This document shows, in pieces, positions 30,408 through 38,803 of a DNA stretch of 64,000 bases (position 1 is the first letter of the stretch; each line of letters opens with the position of its first letter). The position numbers and the translations under genes were made by a program. The stretch comes from Paludisphaera mucosa (GTDB lineage: Bacteria > Planctomycetota > Planctomycetia > Isosphaerales > Isosphaeraceae). The stretch is from contig NZ_JARRAG010000002.1 of the NCBI RefSeq assembly GCF_029589435.1, forward strand, positions 434,001 through 498,000, read 5' to 3'. The notes beneath the pieces were generated by a model that saw nothing but the letters and a program-made list of their open reading frames with translations, was not told the DNA's origin and ran no database searches.

Positions 30408-30437
30408 GGCCGAAGCGGGACATGTACCGCTTCGGGC
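30408..30437. promoter_or_regulatory. Imperfect 30-bp palindrome upstream of integrase copy 1
   Basis: Centred between 30422 and 30423, with an ACATGT centre. 13 of 15 base pairs are symmetric. It matches the perfect palindrome at 58103-58132, and three of its differences occur as paired changes on both arms. It lies 19 bases before the decayed integrase start. Probable operator or RNA hairpin controlling the integrase. Confidence 0.65.
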
Positions 30438-30680
30438 AGGACCTCCTTGCCGCACCGCCCGGACCAGGCGGGCATCCTGAGCCTGGGATTCGGCGAAATT
30501 TGCTTCCAATCGACGCGACAAGACGGCGATTGAACTTTTTCGGGCTGGAGTCCGGGGCTGGGAAGTGCGACTGCGACTCTTGAACGATGAAACCTCTTCC
30601 GCATAATGGTCTTGAGTCACGGGTTGCGAGATTCGTCCAGCGTGCGGCTTCGGTTTTTTCAATACGCCAAAGGAAGTTCC

Positions 30681-32768
30681 ATGCGCACCTGCATCCTCAA
30701 TGGCTTATCGGCAACAGTGTGCGCGCACGCAGTCCTGGGTTATTTCCTCGATCAGACATGGGCTGCCGACGCCCGACCCGAAGACAACCTTCCGGGGAAA
30801 GTCATCCACTCCTGGCTCGCAAATTCGTTCGCCACCGAGGCCGGGCACCAATCGGTGCCGGTCAATGTTTGCGGCATCGGCGTGACGCCCGACGGGACCG
30901 TGTACTCGGCCGGAGTGTCTGAGGCTTTCGGCGGGGTTGCCTCATACAAAAACGGGGCTTTCGTCACAAAATACGACTACGACAGCGGTTGGGGGAGCAG
31001 CTCGTCGGCGGTCGTGGCGGACGACGAGTTCGTCTACATCGGCACCGGGGCGGGTCTGTTCCGCTCGCGCATCGGGGACGCGGCCTACAACAAAACGCCC
31101 ATCCTGAAAGGCAATTTTCACGGCCTTGCGATCCGGGACGACGAGCTTTACGTGAGCGATTACGACGCGGAGAAAGTGCGGGTGCTGGCGACTGCGACGA
31201 TGAAGGAAGTGCGAACCTTCGCCGCGCCACTCCCGGGCCCACTCGCGGTCGGGGGCGACGGGCGGGTCTGGATGATCGAAGGCAAACCGGCCAAAGAGCC
31301 GTACGCCTCGTTCTATACCGGCGGGGCGAAGATCGTATCCCGTACAGCCGATGGCGATAAGGGCCCGGAGATCGCGGACTTCGAGAATCCCTGTGCGCTC
31401 GCCGTGGACGCGAAGGGTCGGTTGCTCGTCGGCGGGCTGAACAAGCACTGCCAGGTCTGGATCTACGACGTGTCGGAGAAACCGAAGAAGGTGGACACGT
31501 TCGGGGCCGAGGGCGGCATTTTCTCCGGCACGCCAGGGGAGTACGCCCCGAAGAAGTTCCACTGGGTCCGCGGGCTGGGCACAGACAAGGCGGGGAACGT
31601 GTACGTCGCCTCCGTTTACGGGACGTGGTACAACGTCTCGATCGAGGCCTACGACGCGTCGGGCGAGAGGCTTTGGGACGTCCACGGTCTGGGAAACTGG
31701 CTCGACACCGCGTGCACCGAACCGGACGACGAGACCACCGTCTACACCAAAGAGAACGTCTTCAGGATGGACTGGACCAAGGCCGCGGGCGAAGAGCAGT
31801 CGCTGGCCGGGTTCACGGTGGACCGGTTCAAGTACCCGACCGACAGCCGCGTCACCGACGGCCACGGCCCAGGGCACCGCCTCGTGAACGGCGTCCGGCG
31901 GATCGGCGGCAAGCCCTTCTTGTTCTGCGGCGCGCAGGGCACGGGCAATCTGGAGATCTACAGGTTCGGCAAGGGCTTCGTCGCCGCGCCCTGCGGCTAT
32001 GTCGGCGGCGCCTCGACGTGGCGGCCCGCCGGCGGGAAGCGGTGGCCCGAGGACGCCGAAAGCTTCGTCTGGACGGACAAGAACAACGACGGTGTTGCCG
32101 ATGTCGATGAGTTCGACGACGCCAAGAAGGAACCGCGGTGGGGGTCGATGCACCTCGATGCCGAGGCCGGCATCTGGGAGTGCGCGGACAAGACCATCTG
32201 GCGCATCCCATGCGAGGGCCTCGACGAGAGCGGAAACCCCGTCTACCGTCGAGCGTCCGAGGTGAGCTATGAGAACCCGAACGAGTTTCCGCCCTCTCGT
32301 CTCCGCAGGGTGTTCTATCGGCCCGGTGAGGACACCCTCATCGCGGGCGGGGCTCCTGGGTCCGACGAGAACGTGTGCAACTTGTTCGTCTGCTACGACG
32401 ACTGGACCGATGCGACCAAGCGGAAGGTGAGGTGGTCGGTCAAAGTGCCTCTAGACGACAAGATGTACACCCCCGAGACCAGTTACGGCGGCGGTGGCGT
32501 GCAGGCGATTTCGGCCTGCGGCGAGTATCTCTTCGCGGCTTACGGATTCGGCTACATACGCGTTCACGCCCTCAAGGACGGCGGGTACGTCGGCACCCTC
32601 CGTCCGGACATCAACGGTTTCAAAGGCGGCGGCGGGTGCGTCGATTCAGACAACGCTCTGAATGTGATCCTGCGAAAAAATGGGGAATATGTGATGTTTC
32701 TGGAGAATGCGGGACGGAATCACGTGATGATGTTCCGTTGGACACCGCCATACGAGGTGAAATCATGA
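30681..32768 (+). CDS. Secreted beta-propeller-like protein with an EF-hand-type loop
   Basis: Predicted secreted protein of 695 residues. The ATG preceded by AAAGGAAG opens a signal peptide ending near TWAADA; a longer in-frame start exists but is weaker. The body has repeating NHL/PQQ-like blades (GIGVTPDGTVYSAG, LAVDAKGRLLVGG, LGTDKAGNVYVAS), suggesting a six- or seven-bladed propeller. A perfect calcium-binding loop DKNNDGVADVDEF lies near the middle. It is visibly less GC-rich than its neighbours, with more A/T-ending codons near its 5' end. It occupies the segment between an integrase remnant and an att repeat, so it is probably imported. Function unknown. Confidence 0.78.
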   Translation: MRTCILNGLSATVCAHAVLGYFLDQTWAADARPEDNLPGKVIHSWLANSFATEAGHQSVPVNVCGIGVTPDGTVYSAGVSEAFGGVASYKNGAFVTKYDYDSGWGSSSSAVVADDEFVYIGTGAGLFRSRIGDAAYNKTPILKGNFHGLAIRDDELYVSDYDAEKVRVLATATMKEVRTFAAPLPGPLAVGGDGRVWMIEGKPAKEPYASFYTGGAKIVSRTADGDKGPEIADFENPCALAVDAKGRLLVGGLNKHCQVWIYDVSEKPKKVDTFGAEGGIFSGTPGEYAPKKFHWVRGLGTDKAGNVYVASVYGTWYNVSIEAYDASGERLWDVHGLGNWLDTACTEPDDETTVYTKENVFRMDWTKAAGEEQSLAGFTVDRFKYPTDSRVTDGHGPGHRLVNGVRRIGGKPFLFCGAQGTGNLEIYRFGKGFVAAPCGYVGGASTWRPAGGKRWPEDAESFVWTDKNNDGVADVDEFDDAKKEPRWGSMHLDAEAGIWECADKTIWRIPCEGLDESGNPVYRRASEVSYENPNEFPPSRLRRVFYRPGEDTLIAGGAPGSDENVCNLFVCYDDWTDATKRKVRWSVKVPLDDKMYTPETSYGGGGVQAISACGEYLFAAYGFGYIRVHALKDGGYVGTLRPDINGFKGGGGCVDSDNALNVILRKNGEYVMFLENAGRNHVMMFRWTPPYEVKS

Positions 32769-32827
32769 CCTTCGGGGGGTTCTAAGCCTGAACTTGGCCT
32801 GGACCAGTCTTCTCATCAAAAAGCGAA

Positions 32828-32879
32828 AATACGAATCCCGTCGGCAGTCGCTAATGCGACTGCCGACGGGATTCGTATT
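32828..32879 (+). terminator. Long perfect hairpin after the propeller gene
   Basis: Perfect 24-bp stem (32828-32851 with 32856-32879) and a TAAT loop, 60 bases after the stop of the propeller gene and 10 bases before the tRNA-derived repeat. The A-rich 5' flank and TATTC 3' flank fit a bidirectional terminator. The length and perfection are unusual for this GC-rich genome. Confidence 0.7.
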
Positions 32880-32889
32880 CGTGATTAGT

Positions 32890-32935
32890 CGGGGCGAGAG
32901 GATTTGAACCTCCGGCCTCACGGACCCGAACCGTA
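32890..32935. repeat. att-like 46-bp repeat, 3' half of tRNA-Pro (distal end of island)
   Basis: Identical over 46 bases and in the same orientation to 58205-58250, covering the tRNA-Pro discriminator, acceptor 3' strand, T arm, variable loop and the anticodon stem and loop up to its 5' stem strand. The tRNA 5' half is absent, so it is not a gene. Confidence 0.85.
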
Positions 32936-33312
32936 GTCCGGGAGCCTAGCCGAATTGCAAAGAGGCCTCAATACACCGGCATGTTATGTCAGACTGGCCC
33001 CATTCGCTAGGCGTTGCACCTCGTCTCAGGATGCCTCACGGTTGAGCGGTACGCAGGGCTCAAAACGGTACAGACGGTACAAGGGGACGCTCAACTTCAA
33101 AAGGGTGGGCTGGGAGCGGCGAGCGTCACGTAGAGTAGATGGGATCAAGCGGAGCGGTGGCGCGAGTCTCGTCAAGCGACCCACCCGCCGGGCTATGACC
33201 GAAAGTCGTTAATGGCGGTTTGTGGAGTGCGGCGTGCCTTTGGCGAATCAGCAGATCACCCACGGGCCGAGATGTCTGACAGCTTCCCCAAGTACCAGTG
33301 GATCGGCCTCAA

Positions 33313-33835
33313 GTCGAGACATCTTCGCCGGGCCCACCTCCGCCGCGATTTCCATGCGACGATCGACCGCAGCGACGCCGGCTCGGCGATTATCGAAAAC
33401 CTGCTGACGCATTTCGGCGTCCTGTTCGACGGCTGGTCGAAGGTTCGGGCCGAGACGGCCTCGCGTCGGAGGTTCGAGACGCGACCCCGGCCGGGGCCGC
33501 GTCGCGAGATGCGTTTCGAGGCGGCCGGCGGCGACCTGCCGGCGAGATCGTCGAGGGCGAGCCGTCGCTGTGAACCTTTGTGAAGGTCGAGGGCATCGTG
33601 CCGACGAACAATGCGGGGGGCAGGTGATGCGCCACGCCGTGTGCTGGAGACACAAGAGCTTCGGTATCGGTTCGGGGCCGGATCGCAGTTCGTGGGACGC
33701 ATCCTGACGACGCTCGAATCCCCTGCCGCCGTCGATCCCGCGACATCCTCGACTACCTCGTCGCGGCCGTCGAAGTCCACCTCTCAGGCGGAAAGCCGCC
33801 TTCACAACGCCCCGCCGCGGCGTGGACGTTTGCAC
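33313..33835 (+). pseudogene. IS66-family transposase C-terminal remnant
   Basis: Pieces of an IS66 transposase in shifting frames: HLRRAHLRRDFHATIDRSDAG followed by SAIIENLLTHFGVLFDGW (the CWAHLxRDFxAxIDRxxAGSAIGE region), then FVKVEGIVPTNNA (family EGIxPTNNxAERALRH), and finally ILDYLVAAVEVHLSGG at the C-terminal end. At least two frameshifts and a stop separate the pieces. The N-terminal half and accessory genes are absent. Confidence 0.7.
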
Positions 33836-34024
33836 GGCCGTAGGTCCGTGGAGTCTGAATTCCGCGAGGAGAGGCAGCTCTTGCACCGCCCATAAGGCGG
33901 TCATGAACTTCAGAAACTTCTCATCTCTTCATCGGATCAGCTTCGTCCCCCCAGCGTCCGCGATGAAGCCCACCCCGCCAAGTTCTCGTCTGGGGAAGCG
34001 CGGAGTCGGATAGCCCGGTATCCG

Positions 34025-34984
34025 TCAAAATCGCACATCGGCTTCCTGCTCCACCACATCCTGCGCCCGGGGAATCGACCCGCTCATCGCAGGGAACACC
34101 TGGATGAACCGGGGGGCCGTCAGGGGGAACGGCTCGCGGGCGGAGACGCCCTCCGGTGGCTGCGTCAGCCGCCCCTGGAGTCGCCAGAGGCCGAAGCGGG
34201 GGAACGCGGCGTCGCGAGTCGCCCGCTCGATGCCGATCAGGTTGCTGCCAAGGACGGTGGTCAGGTCGATGGGGTTCTTGTCCACGCGACGGATCGCCAC
34301 TTGGAAGACGTTCAACGCCGGCAGGGCGTTGAAGTCCACGCCGCCGCGGATGTCCACGGTCGCCGGGCCGCCCGGCCTCCGCCGCGTCCGGGAACGGGTC
34401 AGCGAGACCGGCGGTTGGCCCGGAACCAGGGGCGCGCTCGCGTCCAGTTCGACGGTGTGCGCGAAGAACGTATTGCCGACGAAGTACCCCTCGGCGGACG
34501 CGGCCGTCCCGACCAGTGCCGCCACCGGCGTCACTCGAAACCCGAACTCGTTCGTGAATCCCCCGAACGCCATCCGGGCGTCGACGACGGGCATCACCGC
34601 CACTTCGTTGATCGTCAGCGGATTCACCGACGTCACGGCCCCGGCGAGCAGGTTCTCGGCCGGCTCGATCTCGACCGACGCGGCGGTCAGCACCTTCGTG
34701 GTCGTGTCGTAGTCGCCGGCGACGATGGCGGTCGCCCCGGCGAAACCGGCGAGCGGGGCGCGGCCGTCGATTACGCCCGGACCGGCCAGCTCCGCCAGGA
34801 AGATGCGGCGGGACGGCGTATGAATCGGCGTCAGCATGTTCTGACCGGAGGGCAGGTCCGGATCCTGGATCAGCCGCGACACCGACACCGCTACCCCCAC
34901 AACGGACATGGTCACGGTATTGGGATCGACGAGGGTGGGTTGAACACCCACCATGCCTTCGAGTTCTGCGGGCACGACGGCCAT
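34025..34984 (-). CDS. Unrecognised beta-rich protein of the copper-oxidase operon
   Basis: Protein of 319 residues, last of a four-gene minus-strand operon, 27 bases behind the di-haem peroxidase gene. It has no evident signal peptide and no Cys. Sequence is Val/Ala/Pro-rich with repeated short beta segments (MSVVGVAVSVSRL, GATAIVAGDYDTTTKVLTAASVEIEP, LAGAVTSVNPLTINEV). These suggest OB-fold-like units of the DUF5666 kind, but this is a guess from pattern only. A C-terminal part reads FNALPALNVFQVAIRRVD. Its constant association could be tested in other genomes. Function unknown. Confidence 0.65.
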   Translation of the reverse strand: MAVVPAELEGMVGVQPTLVDPNTVTMSVVGVAVSVSRLIQDPDLPSGQNMLTPIHTPSRRIFLAELAGPGVIDGRAPLAGFAGATAIVAGDYDTTTKVLTAASVEIEPAENLLAGAVTSVNPLTINEVAVMPVVDARMAFGGFTNEFGFRVTPVAALVGTAASAEGYFVGNTFFAHTVELDASAPLVPGQPPVSLTRSRTRRRPGGPATVDIRGGVDFNALPALNVFQVAIRRVDKNPIDLTTVLGSNLIGIERATRDAAFPRFGLWRLQGRLTQPPEGVSAREPFPLTAPRFIQVFPAMSGSIPRAQDVVEQEADVRF

Positions 34985-35011
34985 GGCTCGCCCTCCGGGC
35001 CGGTTCGAGGA

Positions 35012-38000
35012 TCACGGGTTGTTCGGGCGGCCGACGACCGACCCGCCGTCGCGGCCGAGGGCCGCGACCGGGACCCACTGCTGCTTCCAGTCGGAGTCGT
35101 AGCCATTGGGCACACGCAGCGACGGGTGGTCAAACGGGCCCTTCTCGGCCCGGACGGCTTCGTCGGTCAGGCATAGGAGGAAGAACAGGAGAGCCTTCTT
35201 GTCGTCGGTCGTCAGGTCCATGCGACGGATGCGCGGGTGCTTGTCCGGGTTGAAGTCCGCGCTGCGTTCGATGATTCCGCCCCCGTCGTAGAACTCGATC
35301 ACCTCCTCGAGCGATTGCAACTGCCCGTTGTGCATGTATGGTCCGGTCAACTCGACGTTTCGCAGGGCCGGCGTCTTGAACCCGCCCCAGAACATCAGCT
35401 CGTTGTCGTGCAGGAACGGCTTGCGATGGCCCCACGCCTCCTCGTCCACCACCAGTTCGCGGGCGCGAGATAGGAAGTGCATGCGGCTGCGGCGAGGCTC
35501 GACCATGAGCCGCCAGTCGATCTCGGGCGGCACTTGGGTGCGGCTCCACGATACGTCGGGGTGGGGTGGAGGGTCCGCTGGAACCTTGTCCTTCGCCGCC
35601 GGCTTCGCTGGTCGCGGGCCCGGCCGGTGCTTGTCCCGAGTCGATGCTCCGCGGCCCTTGCGATCGGCCTGGAACCGGTAGGCCGAGCCGGCGGCCCCCT
35701 GTGCGGCCTGCCGGACGTTCGCCCTGGTCGGGTGGTCGTCGTCAGCGTCGATGTCCGGGATGCCCCCGACGCCGAAGTCGAACCGCGGGTGCGTCAGCCC
35801 GAGGGTGTAGAAGCCGGCGTCGTAAAACGCCTGCGGGTCCGATGGCACCCCGCCGCTCGGCAGCGGCCGACGGGCGAACGCCTGGTCCTCGGGGATGAGC
35901 ATCTTTTCGATCAACACCGGTGCGGTGATCAACTCCGCCAGGGCGATTCGCTGCCGTTCCGTGAAGAACGGCCGGCGGCCGAGGCCTTCGCGCGATCTCA
36001 GCTCGAACTGGATGAGTCGGGCGGCGACGGCCCGTACGAACGGAACGTCGTGCGGGACGCCGTGCCCGTCGAAGGCTTGCTTCGCCACGTCGTCCAGCTT
36101 CCAGAACTCCCCCTCGAGCTGACCCAGCCGGCGAACGAGATCGGAGGCCACGCCTCGCGCCAGGGCGTCGGTCAGATCCTTCTTCTTCTCCTTCACCAGG
36201 GCCGCAAGGTCGGCCACGAGACGCGCCCGAACGGCCGCCAGCGTGAGGGCGGCCGCGTCACCCTGGGAGTTCGGGAAAAGCGCGTGAGACAGCCTGCGGC
36301 CGATCGGCAATTCGATCTGGTTGTTGGCCGTCCGGTCGAACTGCTCGCTAAAGTTCGGCCCGTCGTGGCAGTCGCGGCAGTCGGCGTTCTGAAACACCCG
36401 CATCCCCCGCTGGAACACGGCCGTGGCCAGGATCTTGGGGTTGTCGGGCGGCGTCCCTGACCGCCCCTTCTCCAATCGCCGGGCGCGGAGGCGCGAGTCC
36501 TCGTCGAGTTCGTCGGCCGGCACAGGCGAAACGTCCGGCTCGCCCGGCGGGGCGGCCACGATCCGGTCGAGGCGGACGTCGCCGATGCGGGCCTTGTTCC
36601 GCTCCCAGGCGTCCCAAACGCCCCGGGCGTCGCCCCGCATCATCCGGTCGAACGGGCTGTCGTTCGAGATCAGCGTGCTCTGATAGAGCATCAGCGAGAG
36701 GCCCCAGTAGAGCGAGAAGTTCGCCTGCATGAGGCTCCCCTTCGCCGGGTCGCGGTGATACCCTCCGTCCGGGTCCGAGATCTTCGGCCCAAGCTTAAGT
36801 TCGAGGTCGATTCGAGGGTCGAGCACGCCCTCGTCGCTCCACCACTCCTCCCGGAACGCCTTCTTGATGAGCTCGGCATACGTCTTCGCCTGGATGTTCG
36901 TCCCCTTGAAGACGGAGTCGTTCGGGTCGATCGTCTGGGCGAACAGGACGCGGGCCGGGAGCAGCTTGTCGGCCAGGTCCGGGAACGTCCGGCCCGCGTA
37001 GGACATCTCGACCTCGTTGACGACCGGCCCGACGGCCTGGCTGGCGAGGGCGGCGTGCGAGACGGCGATCCGCACCGGGATCAGCCGGGCGGGCAAGTCT
37101 CTGGTCCGCTTGTGGACCACTTCACGGCCGTCGTCGTCGCCGAAGATCGAGAAGCCGTTGAAGGTCGATTCGGCCCGGCCGTCGTGGAACAGACGGTCGG
37201 CGAATGTCGCGTTGACGACCGTCGGCGCGTTGCGGTTGGTGATCTGACGAAGGTCCCGGCCGTCCTCCTCGCGCCTGAACATCTCCCACTGGAATCGGCT
37301 CGCGGCCGTGTCGGAGCCGCTACCCTTCGGAGACTCGCCGATCTCCTGCCGCCACTTGAACTTCGTCCCGTCCGCGGCCGTGTGCTCGCGGTCCGCCGTG
37401 AACCCCTTGAACACACGGCGCTCGACGCCCTGCGAGCCGAAGATCAGGCTCAGGTTCCTCGGGTCGTCCTGCGGCTCGGGCACCCACCTCGGCTTGCCAT
37501 CGAACTTGTCGGGTGCGGGGCTCGGCGACGGGGCGAGGCTCGGGACGGCGACGTTGTTCTTCTGACCCAGCTGCTTGAATTGACCCAGTTGGGGGTCGTA
37601 CTCGCCTGCGGCCTTGCCCGCGTCATGGGCCGGGTCGAGGGCGTATCCGGTCCAGCCGACGTACGGCACGCGGGTGGTGTGGCGGTCCCGGGGGTCGACG
37701 CCGGAGCGGTAGTGGCACGACGCGCAGGCGGTGCCGCCGAACGACCCGTCGGCCGACCGGTGGAAATCGCTGCCGGCCTGCATCTCCCAGAAGAACGCCT
37801 TCCCGAGCTGCACCGCCGCGTCGGCGTCTGCGATGAATTCCAGTAGATCCTGCCGCCGCACCGCATGCCGGATGTTCCCGGTCGGCTCCTCGGGTGGGAC
37901 GGCCTTCAAATAGGGATTCACGAGCGCGCGTGGGTCCCAATCGTCGATGGCGTTCTGGATGACGTCGAGCAGCGGATCCTCCTCGTGGCCCACGAGGTGG

Positions 38001-38143
38001 CTCACGTTCGAGGCGGACTCGCTTATGGGTTGCCTGGCAGGCGGCTTATCATCGGGGGCCTGGGGACGGCTGGACGCCGGCAAGGCGAAGACGGCCGACG
38101 CGACCGCTAGGGCGGCCACTGCGATGCGAGTGTTCCGCGACAA
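35012..38143 (-). CDS. Large di-haem cytochrome c peroxidase/MauG-like protein
   Basis: Predicted exported protein of 1043 residues. I start it at TTG (38143): GGAGG lies 8 bases upstream, and the resulting N-terminus (LSRNTRIAVAALAV...LPASSRPQA) is a good signal peptide. There are two c-type haem sites, CASCH (140-144) and CRDCH (589-593). The C-terminal TPALRNVELTGPYMHNG is the classic cytochrome c peroxidase motif. Ordinary family members are 320-450 residues, so this protein carries several hundred extra residues, with a long insertion between the haems. It probably oxidises or reduces with peroxide or oxygen in the periplasm. It lies between the SCO1-like and unknown genes with gaps of 23 and 27 bases. 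Confidence 0.85.
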   Translation of the reverse strand: MSRNTRIAVAALAVASAVFALPASSRPQAPDDKPPARQPISESASNVSHLVGHEEDPLLDVIQNAIDDWDPRALVNPYLKAVPPEEPTGNIRHAVRRQDLLEFIADADAAVQLGKAFFWEMQAGSDFHRSADGSFGGTACASCHYRSGVDPRDRHTTRVPYVGWTGYALDPAHDAGKAAGEYDPQLGQFKQLGQKNNVAVPSLAPSPSPAPDKFDGKPRWVPEPQDDPRNLSLIFGSQGVERRVFKGFTADREHTAADGTKFKWRQEIGESPKGSGSDTAASRFQWEMFRREEDGRDLRQITNRNAPTVVNATFADRLFHDGRAESTFNGFSIFGDDDGREVVHKRTRDLPARLIPVRIAVSHAALASQAVGPVVNEVEMSYAGRTFPDLADKLLPARVLFAQTIDPNDSVFKGTNIQAKTYAELIKKAFREEWWSDEGVLDPRIDLELKLGPKISDPDGGYHRDPAKGSLMQANFSLYWGLSLMLYQSTLISNDSPFDRMMRGDARGVWDAWERNKARIGDVRLDRIVAAPPGEPDVSPVPADELDEDSRLRARRLEKGRSGTPPDNPKILATAVFQRGMRVFQNADCRDCHDGPNFSEQFDRTANNQIELPIGRRLSHALFPNSQGDAAALTLAAVRARLVADLAALVKEKKKDLTDALARGVASDLVRRLGQLEGEFWKLDDVAKQAFDGHGVPHDVPFVRAVAARLIQFELRSREGLGRRPFFTERQRIALAELITAPVLIEKMLIPEDQAFARRPLPSGGVPSDPQAFYDAGFYTLGLTHPRFDFGVGGIPDIDADDDHPTRANVRQAAQGAAGSAYRFQADRKGRGASTRDKHRPGPRPAKPAAKDKVPADPPPHPDVSWSRTQVPPEIDWRLMVEPRRSRMHFLSRARELVVDEEAWGHRKPFLHDNELMFWGGFKTPALRNVELTGPYMHNGQLQSLEEVIEFYDGGGIIERSADFNPDKHPRIRRMDLTTDDKKALLFFLLCLTDEAVRAEKGPFDHPSLRVPNGYDSDWKQQWVPVAALGRDGGSVVGRPNNP

Positions 38144-38166
38144 GATTCGAGCCTCCGCGTCGGCGG

Positions 38167-38781
38167 TTAGATTTTGAACCCGAAACGCTGCTCCGGCGTG
38201 GTCCCTACGACCCTCCTGAGGGCCTCGATCAACAGCGGCAGTCGCAGGCCCGCCGACAGCGTGGCCCACCGATCGCGGTCGCAGTTGCCGAACAGGAGGG
38301 TCGACTCGTGGCGGGTGATGTCGGCCTCCACCGCCGGATTCAGGTCGTACATCCCGAGGCTCTTGCGAAGTTTCTCCAGGTCCGACTTCTCTCCGGTGAG
38401 GAAATGCCATGGGCATAGGCCTGGGGCCGCGGCGTCGGCCCCATACCGCTTCGCATAGCTGCGGAGGACGTCAGGCCGATCCACCGCCGGGTCGAGGCTG
38501 ATCGACATGAACGCCAGCGCCGGTCCGAGCGCCGGCGAGAGTTCCTCCCGCAACCTCTGGAGCGTCCGGGTCGTCGTCGGGCAGGTGCCGCGGCACTCGG
38601 TGTACATGGTGCTGACGACGAGCATCCGGCCGCCGACGAAGTCGCGATGGAACCGGAACCGGGATCCGAACTGATTCACGACCGGCACGTCCGCGAAGCG
38701 GTCGCAGATCCGCAGCCGCCCGTCGTTCGGGTGCGGCCGACGCTGCCTCGCCGCCGCCAGCTCGAAGAGCAGACCCAACAT
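38167..38781 (-). CDS. SCO1/SenC/PrrC-family copper chaperone or thiol oxidoreductase
   Basis: Protein of 204 residues with the thioredoxin-like SCO fold. The copper-binding CxxxC is in TECRGTC (C63, C67), with the conserved distal His in DITRHES (H158). SCO proteins deliver copper to oxidases or reduce their thiols. The N-terminus (MLGLLFELAAARQRR) is only a weak export signal, so the export route is unclear or the true start lies elsewhere. It lies between the multicopper oxidase and the di-haem peroxidase (22 and 23 bases), suggesting it metallates the former. Confidence 0.87.
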   Translation of the reverse strand: MLGLLFELAAARQRRPHPNDGRLRICDRFADVPVVNQFGSRFRFHRDFVGGRMLVVSTMYTECRGTCPTTTRTLQRLREELSPALGPALAFMSISLDPAVDRPDVLRSYAKRYGADAAAPGLCPWHFLTGEKSDLEKLRKSLGMYDLNPAVEADITRHESTLLFGNCDRDRWATLSAGLRLPLLIEALRRVVGTTPEQRFGFKI

Positions 38782-38803
38782 AACTCCCCCTCCGGCGCGG
38801 CCG

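Noticed and set aside
32890..32935. Second tRNA-Pro gene
   Set aside because: Only the 3' 46 bases match; the D arm and acceptor 5' strand are absent, so it cannot fold as tRNA. Interpreted as an att repeat.
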